Assembly: GCA_014239955.1 (NCBI GenBank)
Contig: JAAZXW010000003.1
Span: forward strand, 1 to 51,916
Origin: Methanobacteriota archaeon
GTDB taxonomy: Archaea; Thermoplasmatota; Poseidoniia; Poseidoniales; Thalassarchaeaceae
DNA: 51,916 nucleotides
Reading direction: 5' to 3'
Position numbers and translations under genes: made by a program. The notes below the pieces were generated by a model, which worked only from the letters and a program-made list of their open reading frames with translations, did not search any database and was not told the origin of the DNA. Shown piece after piece: positions 35,301 through 42,051 of this stretch; position 1 is the first letter of the stretch, and each line of letters starts with the position of its first letter.

Positions 35301-38300
35301 CTGTGAAGTTCAAGTTCGCATTTGGATCCGATGGAATCTATAGCCTAGGCGGCTGGTTCATCGATAACGCTGGCGTTCAGATTTCCAACTACGGCCTCCC
35401 TGGCAGTTGGATCAGCCCTCCTCTCACTTTGGATAATGCAAAGCAATTCAATCTGGGATTCGTCGATATCGAGGGTCAGGCAAACGAAGGTGGGTGGATT
35501 AGTGGCTCAGTCATCGATGCGTATACAGGCGACCAAGTCCCCGGTTTCTCAAATATCTCCTTCCCCTTCAGCCTCGCAGGTGTCGACTCAAACCAATACC
35601 CACAGGTCCGACTGAAGATCCACATGGGTACGGATGACTCGGAGCAGTCTCCCAAATTGGAAAGAGTCCTCATAGGTGGGAAGAGAGTTCTGAACGCAGA
35701 CTCGGGACAAAATGGCTGGGACCTCAGTTCAGGAGTGGAGGTTGTGAACGGACTTCTCAACGCCACTGCAGTCACTGGAACTGTTACTTCCGACTTCGTC
35801 TTCTCATCCCGCCCCATCAAGAGCGTAACAATCCAAGGCAACATTTCGAGCACTGTGTCCGTAACTGTTTACGACAAGTTGGGCAATTCCCTGGGCTCTG
35901 CAAATAAGGGAGGGACAATACAGTTCTCACACCAACAGGTAGGTTTCGCGGCATCTGTGACCTTGCCTACCAATGGCTGGATCGATGTCCTAAGGATATC
36001 CTCAACATTCTCTGACCCATCTTCAAACTCTCGTTTGGACGTTTTGAACGATGGAACCGACGAGTGGGCATTCCCGATGTTCGATAACGATGATTACGCC
36101 TATGGAAACCTAGGGTGGCAGTCTTGGATGACTCTCGGAGATTCCGTCTCCAGAAGCACATCCGTCTCCTTGGATGGCTCAAACTCTCAGAGTCTAACTG
36201 TGTTGATCCCAGAATCGGCAACCGTAAACTCCGGACTCGTTAGCATTGCTCCAGACACTGATGGTTTCGAGGCACCTGTTACAGTATCCATTGCCGGCTC
36301 GGCAGTCTCAGGTGGGAGTGGGAACTCTCCATTCACTAGTGCCCTTAGCCTGGCACAAATATCCGGCATAAGTCTTCTTAGTGCGACTCACACACAATTA
36401 TCCACTGGGAGGGGCTGGGTCGAGGTTCCATTTTCCGTGACTTCAAATTCTGCACAGATCGTATCTGTCTCTTCAATTGGTTTCGGATACCTGTTCTTCG
36501 AGAACGTCACCGACCTGGGGCCATCCATCGGAAACTATCTGGAAGGAATGTCCGATGTCGGTTTCGAAGAGGAAACCGACATCCCCCTGAGCATCACTTC
36601 TGACTACGGGGCAATTTCAGTCGATGGTTCGGTTATTTACGACTTCTTGTTCGTAAATAGGGAATTCACCGTGCCCAACACCCTCTATCCCGATGGAAAC
36701 CTTGTGGAGATAATCACGAGTCATCATCACTTGACAGATAACTCGCAAATCACCGATATCACCCTTGTCGGGACATCTTCCGATGGAGACTCGATCGGTT
36801 TCAAGGTCCAGAATGGAGCAGACGGATTATGGGGTTCTGGTTCAGTAACTGCTCAGTTCTCTCAGACCTCTGGAGCCTCATTGGCACCACTGGATGCCAG
36901 TGCTAGCTATGTCACCGAGTCCACTCACAGCGATGGGTACGTTGACATCGAAGTTCACTGGCAATTCGGCATCGACTGGAACTGGGACGATGTGGACAAC
37001 ATCGTGTGGATGGCTCGTGCAAATGATGTCAATGGCGACACAATCTGGCCATCTACATCTCAGAGCGGCCGATCGGGCGAGAACGCGGTCGAGAACGACT
37101 TGCAGATCGACTCCTTTGAGATTAGGGATGAGTTTGACAGGCTGATATCGAATACATACGATACACTGTTTTATCCATTCCCAATTCAAGAGGGGGGTGT
37201 CGCCAATATTTCTGGAACTGTTCGCTTCCAGGATGAGGCAGGAAAGAGGCCATCTGCCAGCGATTTCTCAGTAGCACTAAATCTCTCAGGGGCGATTTAT
37301 CCCCTCCAGACTGGTGAAGAGGGAACATTCTACGGTTTGGTCTCACCACCTAGTGGAGCAAGCTCAATGGCTTTCTCACCTCTGATGCTTAGGGTCGGGC
37401 CATCAAGCTCTACAAATGGGGCAGAAGATACTACTGGAGTCCCACCTATCGTCGAAATTGTGGTGGACACAAATCCTCCAGTAGCCGGCTCAATGCAAGT
37501 TCAGACCCCAATTGGCCTACAGTTTGTAGATGGCATGGTCGTACCTCCGACCACCTTCTCCCCATACATCACAATTAGTGAGGGAGAAGCCAGAGGGGAA
37601 ACTCTGACTCTTAGGTACTGGAGGGAAGGAATCGATGATCAGAACGGAGATGGGGTGGCCGACGAAGGCGAGTACCAGTATCAGAACAGCGATCTGAGCG
37701 TGGGACTAACCGGGGAGCAGCAAGTCCAATTCATGGGCATCGATATCTCTTCCTTAGACAATGAAATGATACACCTGTACGTTGAGGGAACTGACTGGGC
37801 CGGACTGAGTTACCAAGATGGCGGGACAGGCGGTGGGCCCGGTGCAGAGAACTCCTGGGCTTCCGTAGTTGCGGCCGAGGACGTAATGGTGGAATTTGCA
37901 GGTGCAGGACTCGGAACCGGTTCCGGCATGGGGTCCACATTCTCTTTGGACAGGCTCACGCAGGACAGCATCGACTACTTCCTAATCCCAGGAAAGGAAC
38001 ACACGTTCAAGGTCCGCTTGGATGAGCCAAACGGTTTCCGAACCATCGACAATATCACTGTATTCCTATGCGGATATTCCAGTGATTTCGGTGTTTTCTC
38101 ATATGAGCCATTCACCTCTACCCTATCCAGTCCAAGCAATAGCATGCTTCAGACAATTAGTGCAAGCACTGAGTACATCACTGCTTCCGTAACCGAGTTG
38201 AGTGTTAGGTTCAAGATGTCATGGGACATGCCTTTCGAGGAGCAAGATTTCGACTGCAAGCCAAGAGTCCAAGTGGAGGATGGCCTGGATCAGATAGAAT

Positions 38301-39619
38301 CCGAGGTCCTCAGTTCTCTTTCATGGCGCTTGGATAACAGGATTACTGCAATTCCAAGCTATGCCGAGGATCTGACAGCGCCGATAATCCCTACCTTCGG
38401 AACATCTCTTTACCTAGGTCAGGGAGATGCGTTCTCAGTAAGCGGGTCGGTGTATCACGAAGGAACAGGGGTCCTGATTTCCGAAGTTACCCCTGACTTG
38501 ACGGTCATGCTATCCATGGTATATGGGAGCGGAAATTACGAGGCGCTCGGAGCAGTCGACTCGTCCGGAAACTTCACCGTCGAGATGGTACTCCCCAACT
38601 TCCAGCCAGTTGAACCAATAACGATGCTAACTACTACTCTGATTGGTAATCCAGGATTATCACACTCCGTGACAAATACTGATGCTTCAGCAACTGTCGA
38701 CACAAAGCCCCCAACCGCTTTGTTCAACGTGGAGAAATATCCGGACTCTTCCCTCACCGTCATCGAGACAAATTCCATGGACTCGGTCATGGTCACGATT
38801 ACAATCAACGAAGAGATAGGTATGAACTACGGGCCACTGCAAGTGTCTTGGGCGTTCCAGAGAAACGGCCAGATAATCCCCGGAACCGAAGAAAACGGTG
38901 AGATTCCTTGGTTCTCCAGCACAGAGGGGGCGTCTGTCTACCAAGGTGAGATCGACTTCTCCCCATCCCTTGTGTTCAACATCGAGGATGGCGACAAGGT
39001 CTCATTCTGGATCACATCAACAGACATGGCCGGGAATGAGGTCGCCGGCCTGGGAGGGCCAGACAACCCCAGAACGCCGACTATCAGGGTAGTGGAGTTT
39101 GATGGGCAGTATACTCGTGCCCAGATTACCCCAACAAAGAATCCACTTGTGGGGGACAAGGTCACCATAGTGACATACTGGGAGAACCCAGGTAAGAGCG
39201 AGGGAACCATTACCGTGGGCCTATACGAGCAGAAGATAGACGGAACATTCCAACCATCTATTTCCACATTGATGAATGGCCCAATTGAGTTGTACCTACC
39301 CCCTGGAAGCACCAGCGTGAAGGCTGAATTCGAGTACAGTCCCGGGCAGGCTGGGCAACCTCTTCTTGTGCTCGTAGTGGATGGAGACTACGGCAATGAC
39401 AACTACATGAACGTGGAGATTAGCGATATAGAGGTCAGCGAACTGTCCGATGGGTCCGGCCCTAACAGTGGAATGTTCTGGATCATCGGCTCTCTAGTGT
39501 TACTGATATCCCTGATGGGATCCGCGTTCTACATTATTCGGAAACCGGGTGCTGGTAGCTACTACGACGAGGAAAACGACGAGGACTGGGATGACGACAA
39601 CAACGAGGAATACGAGTAG
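32393..39619 (+). CDS. Giant surface protein (2408 aa) with DUF7151-like, Gly-Tyr repeat and Ig-like domains, C-terminal TM
   Basis: A signal peptide (~7-25) precedes a very long beta-rich ectodomain. Two modules near 140-180 and 355-395 read 'GLDSNFDQVLNDDEILESIFYCE' and 'LDLNGNRNLDDSEISETAFICHE'. Both match the Cys/Asp module 'GlD.NgNg.Ld..Ei....yvC' that I recall as DUF7151, and they flank four tandem ~40-residue repeats with 'D-x-G-x-G-Y' turns. Segments such as 'SSYYLTFDHWYHVDSTSSGGG' and 'TSYLTFDHWSCAEAGWDGGAVF' (two copies) resemble lectin-like domains found with M6 peptidases. Ig-like folds fill the rest. A TM at ~2360-2382 is followed by an acidic cytosolic tail (DEENDEDWDDDNNEE). 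Probable adhesin or envelope protein. It appears monocistronic. Confidence 0.85.
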   Translation: MSMPSERARLAIVMTLLMMLSPISYAGVSNWSGPSIINSQGSPTVVDGFTVPTNSTIMDGWVHVTNSPPSSSSDSGITWDGDNFATGNLVGVEVNDEGELILKDDGTRSNVSTFDVGEIEVSLNPAYEYSPGWRRVFVKSSSSNLSDCGGSAGDYVNHGLDSNFDQVLNDDEILESIFYCETFANGDVITSLSIDDPGDGYTSGNLSATGGGGSGFSGSYTVSSGIESITINDGGSGFDATDQVMIQCQCDGSGVEASVGSVDSSGTITSITIDSPGSGYQSSDVIAVGVANGTGESLSANVYSTGVVHSTEVTDGGASYTSSPTIVISDSSGSGGDISAILGAYYEYEVDIISEPSGGNCSYAGFKLEAGLDLNGNRNLDDSEISETAFICHESKLWRATTFLDLNGSIFGEEQTLTHGVVPASSTQGLVSAGTMPGEPVPAGTFGHLLIPEQNVPRGEYISSYYLTFDHWYHVDSTSSGGGDGTWVEYRLKSDSLWSDWNYIEPQGGYPSSLSTDAPTPNGAASPVPVFASPSHSGWVTSNFSISSLTGIDDSNKIQFRFVIWTHPDAANERPGWFVDNVQIINQGVDLDVWHHGCFTTTSTSCTYNSNAYGILERNIDLTGTNSTSKIEFNMEWDLEGGSSDNACVELSLNGNTWADISSSTSSTSSDCSARSGPIPGNGYVADDGQTYGDQNGDLRLVSFDIPAGFQDQSNVDIRIVVDTSTSFNYGGTTQDAREGLTISQFRIVDYNGSTLFIDEFNSSSTMSHYGMPDSQGNPAPDDWIYRSIPKGGNSLMLGFEDSTANSPTVSEAPGWSRSTALTCNNDKCKFTLNKVSTNSGPPKTSSFPYAYGIGFSGNYENGIDEARLISPLYDIPMNGTSYLTFDHWSCAEAGWDGGAVFIRVNGGAWQYFDPGWYTGTSSSFSGHNLQGLGIFTMDHCTGTAWNGQWSSTSEMTNLRANLDAYKGDSVKFKFAFGSDGIYSLGGWFIDNAGVQISNYGLPGSWISPPLTLDNAKQFNLGFVDIEGQANEGGWISGSVIDAYTGDQVPGFSNISFPFSLAGVDSNQYPQVRLKIHMGTDDSEQSPKLERVLIGGKRVLNADSGQNGWDLSSGVEVVNGLLNATAVTGTVTSDFVFSSRPIKSVTIQGNISSTVSVTVYDKLGNSLGSANKGGTIQFSHQQVGFAASVTLPTNGWIDVLRISSTFSDPSSNSRLDVLNDGTDEWAFPMFDNDDYAYGNLGWQSWMTLGDSVSRSTSVSLDGSNSQSLTVLIPESATVNSGLVSIAPDTDGFEAPVTVSIAGSAVSGGSGNSPFTSALSLAQISGISLLSATHTQLSTGRGWVEVPFSVTSNSAQIVSVSSIGFGYLFFENVTDLGPSIGNYLEGMSDVGFEEETDIPLSITSDYGAISVDGSVIYDFLFVNREFTVPNTLYPDGNLVEIITSHHHLTDNSQITDITLVGTSSDGDSIGFKVQNGADGLWGSGSVTAQFSQTSGASLAPLDASASYVTESTHSDGYVDIEVHWQFGIDWNWDDVDNIVWMARANDVNGDTIWPSTSQSGRSGENAVENDLQIDSFEIRDEFDRLISNTYDTLFYPFPIQEGGVANISGTVRFQDEAGKRPSASDFSVALNLSGAIYPLQTGEEGTFYGLVSPPSGASSMAFSPLMLRVGPSSSTNGAEDTTGVPPIVEIVVDTNPPVAGSMQVQTPIGLQFVDGMVVPPTTFSPYITISEGEARGETLTLRYWREGIDDQNGDGVADEGEYQYQNSDLSVGLTGEQQVQFMGIDISSLDNEMIHLYVEGTDWAGLSYQDGGTGGGPGAENSWASVVAAEDVMVEFAGAGLGTGSGMGSTFSLDRLTQDSIDYFLIPGKEHTFKVRLDEPNGFRTIDNITVFLCGYSSDFGVFSYEPFTSTLSSPSNSMLQTISASTEYITASVTELSVRFKMSWDMPFEEQDFDCKPRVQVEDGLDQIESEVLSSLSWRLDNRITAIPSYAEDLTAPIIPTFGTSLYLGQGDAFSVSGSVYHEGTGVLISEVTPDLTVMLSMVYGSGNYEALGAVDSSGNFTVEMVLPNFQPVEPITMLTTTLIGNPGLSHSVTNTDASATVDTKPPTALFNVEKYPDSSLTVIETNSMDSVMVTITINEEIGMNYGPLQVSWAFQRNGQIIPGTEENGEIPWFSSTEGASVYQGEIDFSPSLVFNIEDGDKVSFWITSTDMAGNEVAGLGGPDNPRTPTIRVVEFDGQYTRAQITPTKNPLVGDKVTIVTYWENPGKSEGTITVGLYEQKIDGTFQPSISTLMNGPIELYLPPGSTSVKAEFEYSPGQAGQPLLVLVVDGDYGNDNYMNVEISDIEVSELSDGSGPNSGMFWIIGSLVLLISLMGSAFYIIRKPGAGSYYDEENDEDWDDDNNEEYE
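32947..33420 (+). repeat. Four tandem Gly-rich ~40-residue repeats inside the surface protein
   Basis: Within the 2408-residue protein, four units in a row share a beta-strand of the form I-x-S-I-x-I-x-x-x-G-x-G-[YF] followed by a variable loop (turns DPGDGY, DGGSGF, SPGSGY, DGGASY). The DNA copies have diverged, so this is a protein-level repeat and not recent duplication. Such units occur in adhesins and phage-tail-like fibres. They split two DUF7151-like modules. Confidence 0.6.
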
Positions 39620-39676
39620 AATATGGCTTTCTAGCGAGGCTGACAAAAGTCCACATGACTGAAAAATTCTACTGTC

Positions 39677-39685
39677 TTATTTATA
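39677..39685 (+). promoter_or_regulatory. TATA-like box for the small coiled-coil gene
   Basis: TTATTTATA is the clearest AT-rich box in this intergenic gap. A start ~25 nt downstream (~39707) yields a ~35-nt leader before ATG 39741 holding an AGGGAGAG purine run at 39711-39718. Confidence 0.5.
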
Positions 39686-39740
39686 GGCCAAAGTAAGATC
39701 TAACGGTTTGAGGGAGAGATCCTTCAGATGGGATGCGACA

Positions 39741-39902
39741 ATGACAGAGGTAGCCAAGTTAGATGATGTGAAGCAGGAGCTGGAAGAGCTCCGAGCACTA
39801 GTTAACACACTCCTCACGATAATTATGGAGGAGGCCGATGGAGTTCAGTCTGGCTCAGCACAACCGATTACCACCCTGCCCAGAGTAGGCTACTCGATGT
39901 AA
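39741..39902 (+). CDS. Small (53 aa) coiled-coil protein
   Basis: From ATG 39741 the protein reads 'MTEVAKLDDVKQELEELRAL' then 'VNTLLTIIMEEADG', a heptad-like amphipathic helix with hydrophobic a/d positions (V, L, V, L, L, L, V, L, L), and ends in a Gly/Pro/Thr-rich tail 'ITTLPRVGYSM'. No family is recognised. It is supported by its own TATA box and leader and by low coding-shadow alternatives on either strand. An upstream in-frame TTG at 39708 would add 11 residues but lacks a ribosome site. The protein could oligomerise or bind a partner. The following membrane protein gene starts 47 nt later. Confidence 0.6.
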   Translation: MTEVAKLDDVKQELEELRALVNTLLTIIMEEADGVQSGSAQPITTLPRVGYSM

Positions 39903-39948
39903 CCACTATTCCCCCATAGTTCAAGAGAAATACCCACCTCGGGCACAC

Positions 39949-40506
39949 ATGGGTTTTGTCTCCATGACAATCGAGCAATGGCTCCTTTCGGCCGCAGCAG
40001 TGGCCACTGCTGTATTCCTCGCCGTGGCCATATTTCAACCAGGAGTGTTTGATCCGGAACCAGATTGGGGGGTTTCCGATGGCTGCCTAGGGGGCCTAGA
40101 ACACAATGATGTAGGCATTTCTTTCCATTATCATCCAAAATTGAAAGTTATAGTAGACGGCCAACAGATTCCAATTGAGCCCAATACCGGGATAGATCAA
40201 GTTGGCTGCCGAGAGGGGATGAGATGGGTTCATGTGCACGATGCTTCGGAGACTGGCTTCACAACGTTGCACATCGAGACACCGGATAAGATGAACGTCC
40301 CACTCGGGGCTTTCTTCGAGATTTGGGAGAGGGATGGCGGCCCATCTCTAGATGAGAACCGGAAGTTCGACATCGATAGAAGTGGAGTTTCAGATTGGGA
40401 GGAGTACGACATAAGCATGAACGTAAACGGCGAGTCAAATGAGAAATTCGAGAGGTACATCATGTTAGACAAAGATGATATCGAGTTGATATTGACTTCG
40501 AAGTAG
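39949..40506 (+). CDS. Membrane-anchored His-rich domain protein (putative metal-binding)
   Basis: 185 residues. An N-terminal anchor (~9-30, 'WLLSAAAVATAVFLAVAIF') is followed by an extracytoplasmic domain with 'ISFHYHPKLKVIVDGQQIPIEPNTGI' and 'MRWVHVHDASETGFTTLHIETP', then 'VPLGAFFEIW'. The same order (HxH-x-L-x-V-x-x-D-G, then W-x-H-x-H-D-x-x-G-x-x-H-I-E, then L-G-x-F-F-x-I-W) occurs in small secreted proteins of actinobacteria and cyanobacteria that are often associated with thioredoxin-fold or VKOR proteins. The paired HxH motifs suggest metal binding; function is unknown. ATG 39964 is an alternative start. The stop is 5 nt from the convergent rtcB stop. Confidence 0.72.
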   Translation: MGFVSMTIEQWLLSAAAVATAVFLAVAIFQPGVFDPEPDWGVSDGCLGGLEHNDVGISFHYHPKLKVIVDGQQIPIEPNTGIDQVGCREGMRWVHVHDASETGFTTLHIETPDKMNVPLGAFFEIWERDGGPSLDENRKFDIDRSGVSDWEEYDISMNVNGESNEKFERYIMLDKDDIELILTSK

Positions 40507-40511
40507 CCCCA

Positions 40512-41999
40512 CTAGCCTTTGATTACAATTAGCGGCCTTAGACGCGCTACCGGTCTAGCGAGACCAGCTTTCTCAGTGAGCCTCATCACCTCATTCACGT
40601 CTTTGTACGCATCAGGTGCTTCTTCAGAGAGGTACTTCTCATGGGTTTCGTATATTGCAACCCCTTTCTCAGCTAGTTCTCTTTTCACAGTAGCTCCGTC
40701 AATCTTCTTTCTTGCCTCGGTTCTTGACATTGCCCTTCCAGCACCATGGCAAGATGAGCTGAAAGCCCGATTGTTGCCACTAGGTGGCCCTGCCATGACG
40801 TATGATGCGGTCCCCATGTCTCCGGGAACCAGTACCGGTTGCCCGATTCCGGAGAAATTTCCAGAAAGCTCCTTGTTATCCCCTCCAAATGCTCTGGTTG
40901 CCCCCTTCCTGTGTACGCAGCACGTGCAGGACGATCCGTGAACTTCGTGTTCCTCAACACGTGCAATGTTGTGGCATACGTCGTACACGACCCCAACATC
41001 TACTTCGGTCCCCATATGGGCCCGGAGCGCACTTCTCAGATGATGAGTCACGCTGCTCCTATTCGCGAAGGCATAATTCCCCGCTGCCTTCATCGCTTCG
41101 AAGTATGACTCGCCTTCCTTGGAGAAGAAAGGCGCGGAGGCCAGTTGAGGGTCAGCAATCGAAATCCCCCACTCCTCGGACCTCCATCTGCCGTCAGACT
41201 TGCGGAATTTGCCCTCTAGGCTCTTGACGTGCTCTGAGCACACTTGGTAACCCAATCCCCTGGAACCGGTGTGAATCATTGCAGTCAGCCTTCCTTCCTC
41301 CAATCCAAAGCTTCTCGCAGCACCCTCATCCAATATCCTGTCAACGACTTGGATCTCAAGAAAGTGATTTCCCCTACCTATTGATCCGAGAGCAGACAAA
41401 CCCCTTCTCTTTGCGGCCTCAGAAATACTTCCTGAATCCCCTTCCAATCTACCATTCATCTCAATGTTGGAAAGGTCTTTGTCATGACCCAGGCCAATAT
41501 CGGATGCAGCCTTGGCACCCTCTGCGAGGATATCGTTGAGCTCGTTAGAACTAAGATTGTGACCACTCTTACCAGACTCTCCAGCTGGTATTCTAGCCTT
41601 CAGACGGTTTCCAAATTCTTTATTTCCGCTTCCTGATTTTTTCCTAGTCAAGTGCCGCAAGTCTTCAATTCCGAGATCTATTGAGCAAAGCCTGACTCCA
41701 CAATTGATATCGAATCCAACCCCACCAGGAGAGATGACGCCACCATTTTCTATGTCTGTGGCAACTACTCCGCCTATCGGAAAACCATAGCCTTGATGGA
41801 AGTCCGCCATCCCCCATGCTTCCCCAACTATCCCTGGTAGTGATGCCGTGTTGGTAAGTTGCTCAAGTGATCTATCATCGCTCTTGCCAGCATGAGCCCT
41901 ATCTGAAACAATTACCGCATCGACAAGCATCTCCCCTCGCTTCTTTATCCTCAATAGGGAATCTCCATCCCCTTCCAGAAACTGACTCCAGTCTTCCAT
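40512..41999 (-). CDS. rtcB: RNA-splicing ligase RtcB
   Basis: About 495 residues from ATG 41999. RtcB joins 2',3'-cyclic phosphate ends to 5'-OH ends using GTP and Mn, in archaeal tRNA splicing and RNA repair. Diagnostic motifs are 'WGMADFHQGYGFPIGGV', 'PGGVGFDINCGVRLC' (metal Cys100), 'GRGNHFLEIQ', 'MIHTGSRGLGYQV', 'HNIARVEEHEVHG' and 'SSCHGAGRAMSR' (with the guanylated-His region). Upstream readings to 42242 would overlap alaS and lie outside the usual ~480-residue length, so they are not used. A TTG at 42014 with an AAAGGAG ribosome site (42022-42028 region) is a serious alternative start that adds five residues. It is divergent from alaS. Confidence 0.92.
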   Translation of the reverse strand: MEDWSQFLEGDGDSLLRIKKRGEMLVDAVIVSDRAHAGKSDDRSLEQLTNTASLPGIVGEAWGMADFHQGYGFPIGGVVATDIENGGVISPGGVGFDINCGVRLCSIDLGIEDLRHLTRKKSGSGNKEFGNRLKARIPAGESGKSGHNLSSNELNDILAEGAKAASDIGLGHDKDLSNIEMNGRLEGDSGSISEAAKRRGLSALGSIGRGNHFLEIQVVDRILDEGAARSFGLEEGRLTAMIHTGSRGLGYQVCSEHVKSLEGKFRKSDGRWRSEEWGISIADPQLASAPFFSKEGESYFEAMKAAGNYAFANRSSVTHHLRSALRAHMGTEVDVGVVYDVCHNIARVEEHEVHGSSCTCCVHRKGATRAFGGDNKELSGNFSGIGQPVLVPGDMGTASYVMAGPPSGNNRAFSSSCHGAGRAMSRTEARKKIDGATVKRELAEKGVAIYETHEKYLSEEAPDAYKDVNEVMRLTEKAGLARPVARLRPLIVIKG

Positions 42000-42051
42000 C
42001 AACCCTTCTGGCAAACGTTCTCCTTTCAACACACCGGGGCAATTTCGTGCA

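Noticed and set aside
40519-41227. Plus-strand frames of 140-141 codons antisense to rtcB
   Set aside because: Shadow of RtcB's conserved reading frame; no start context or domain.
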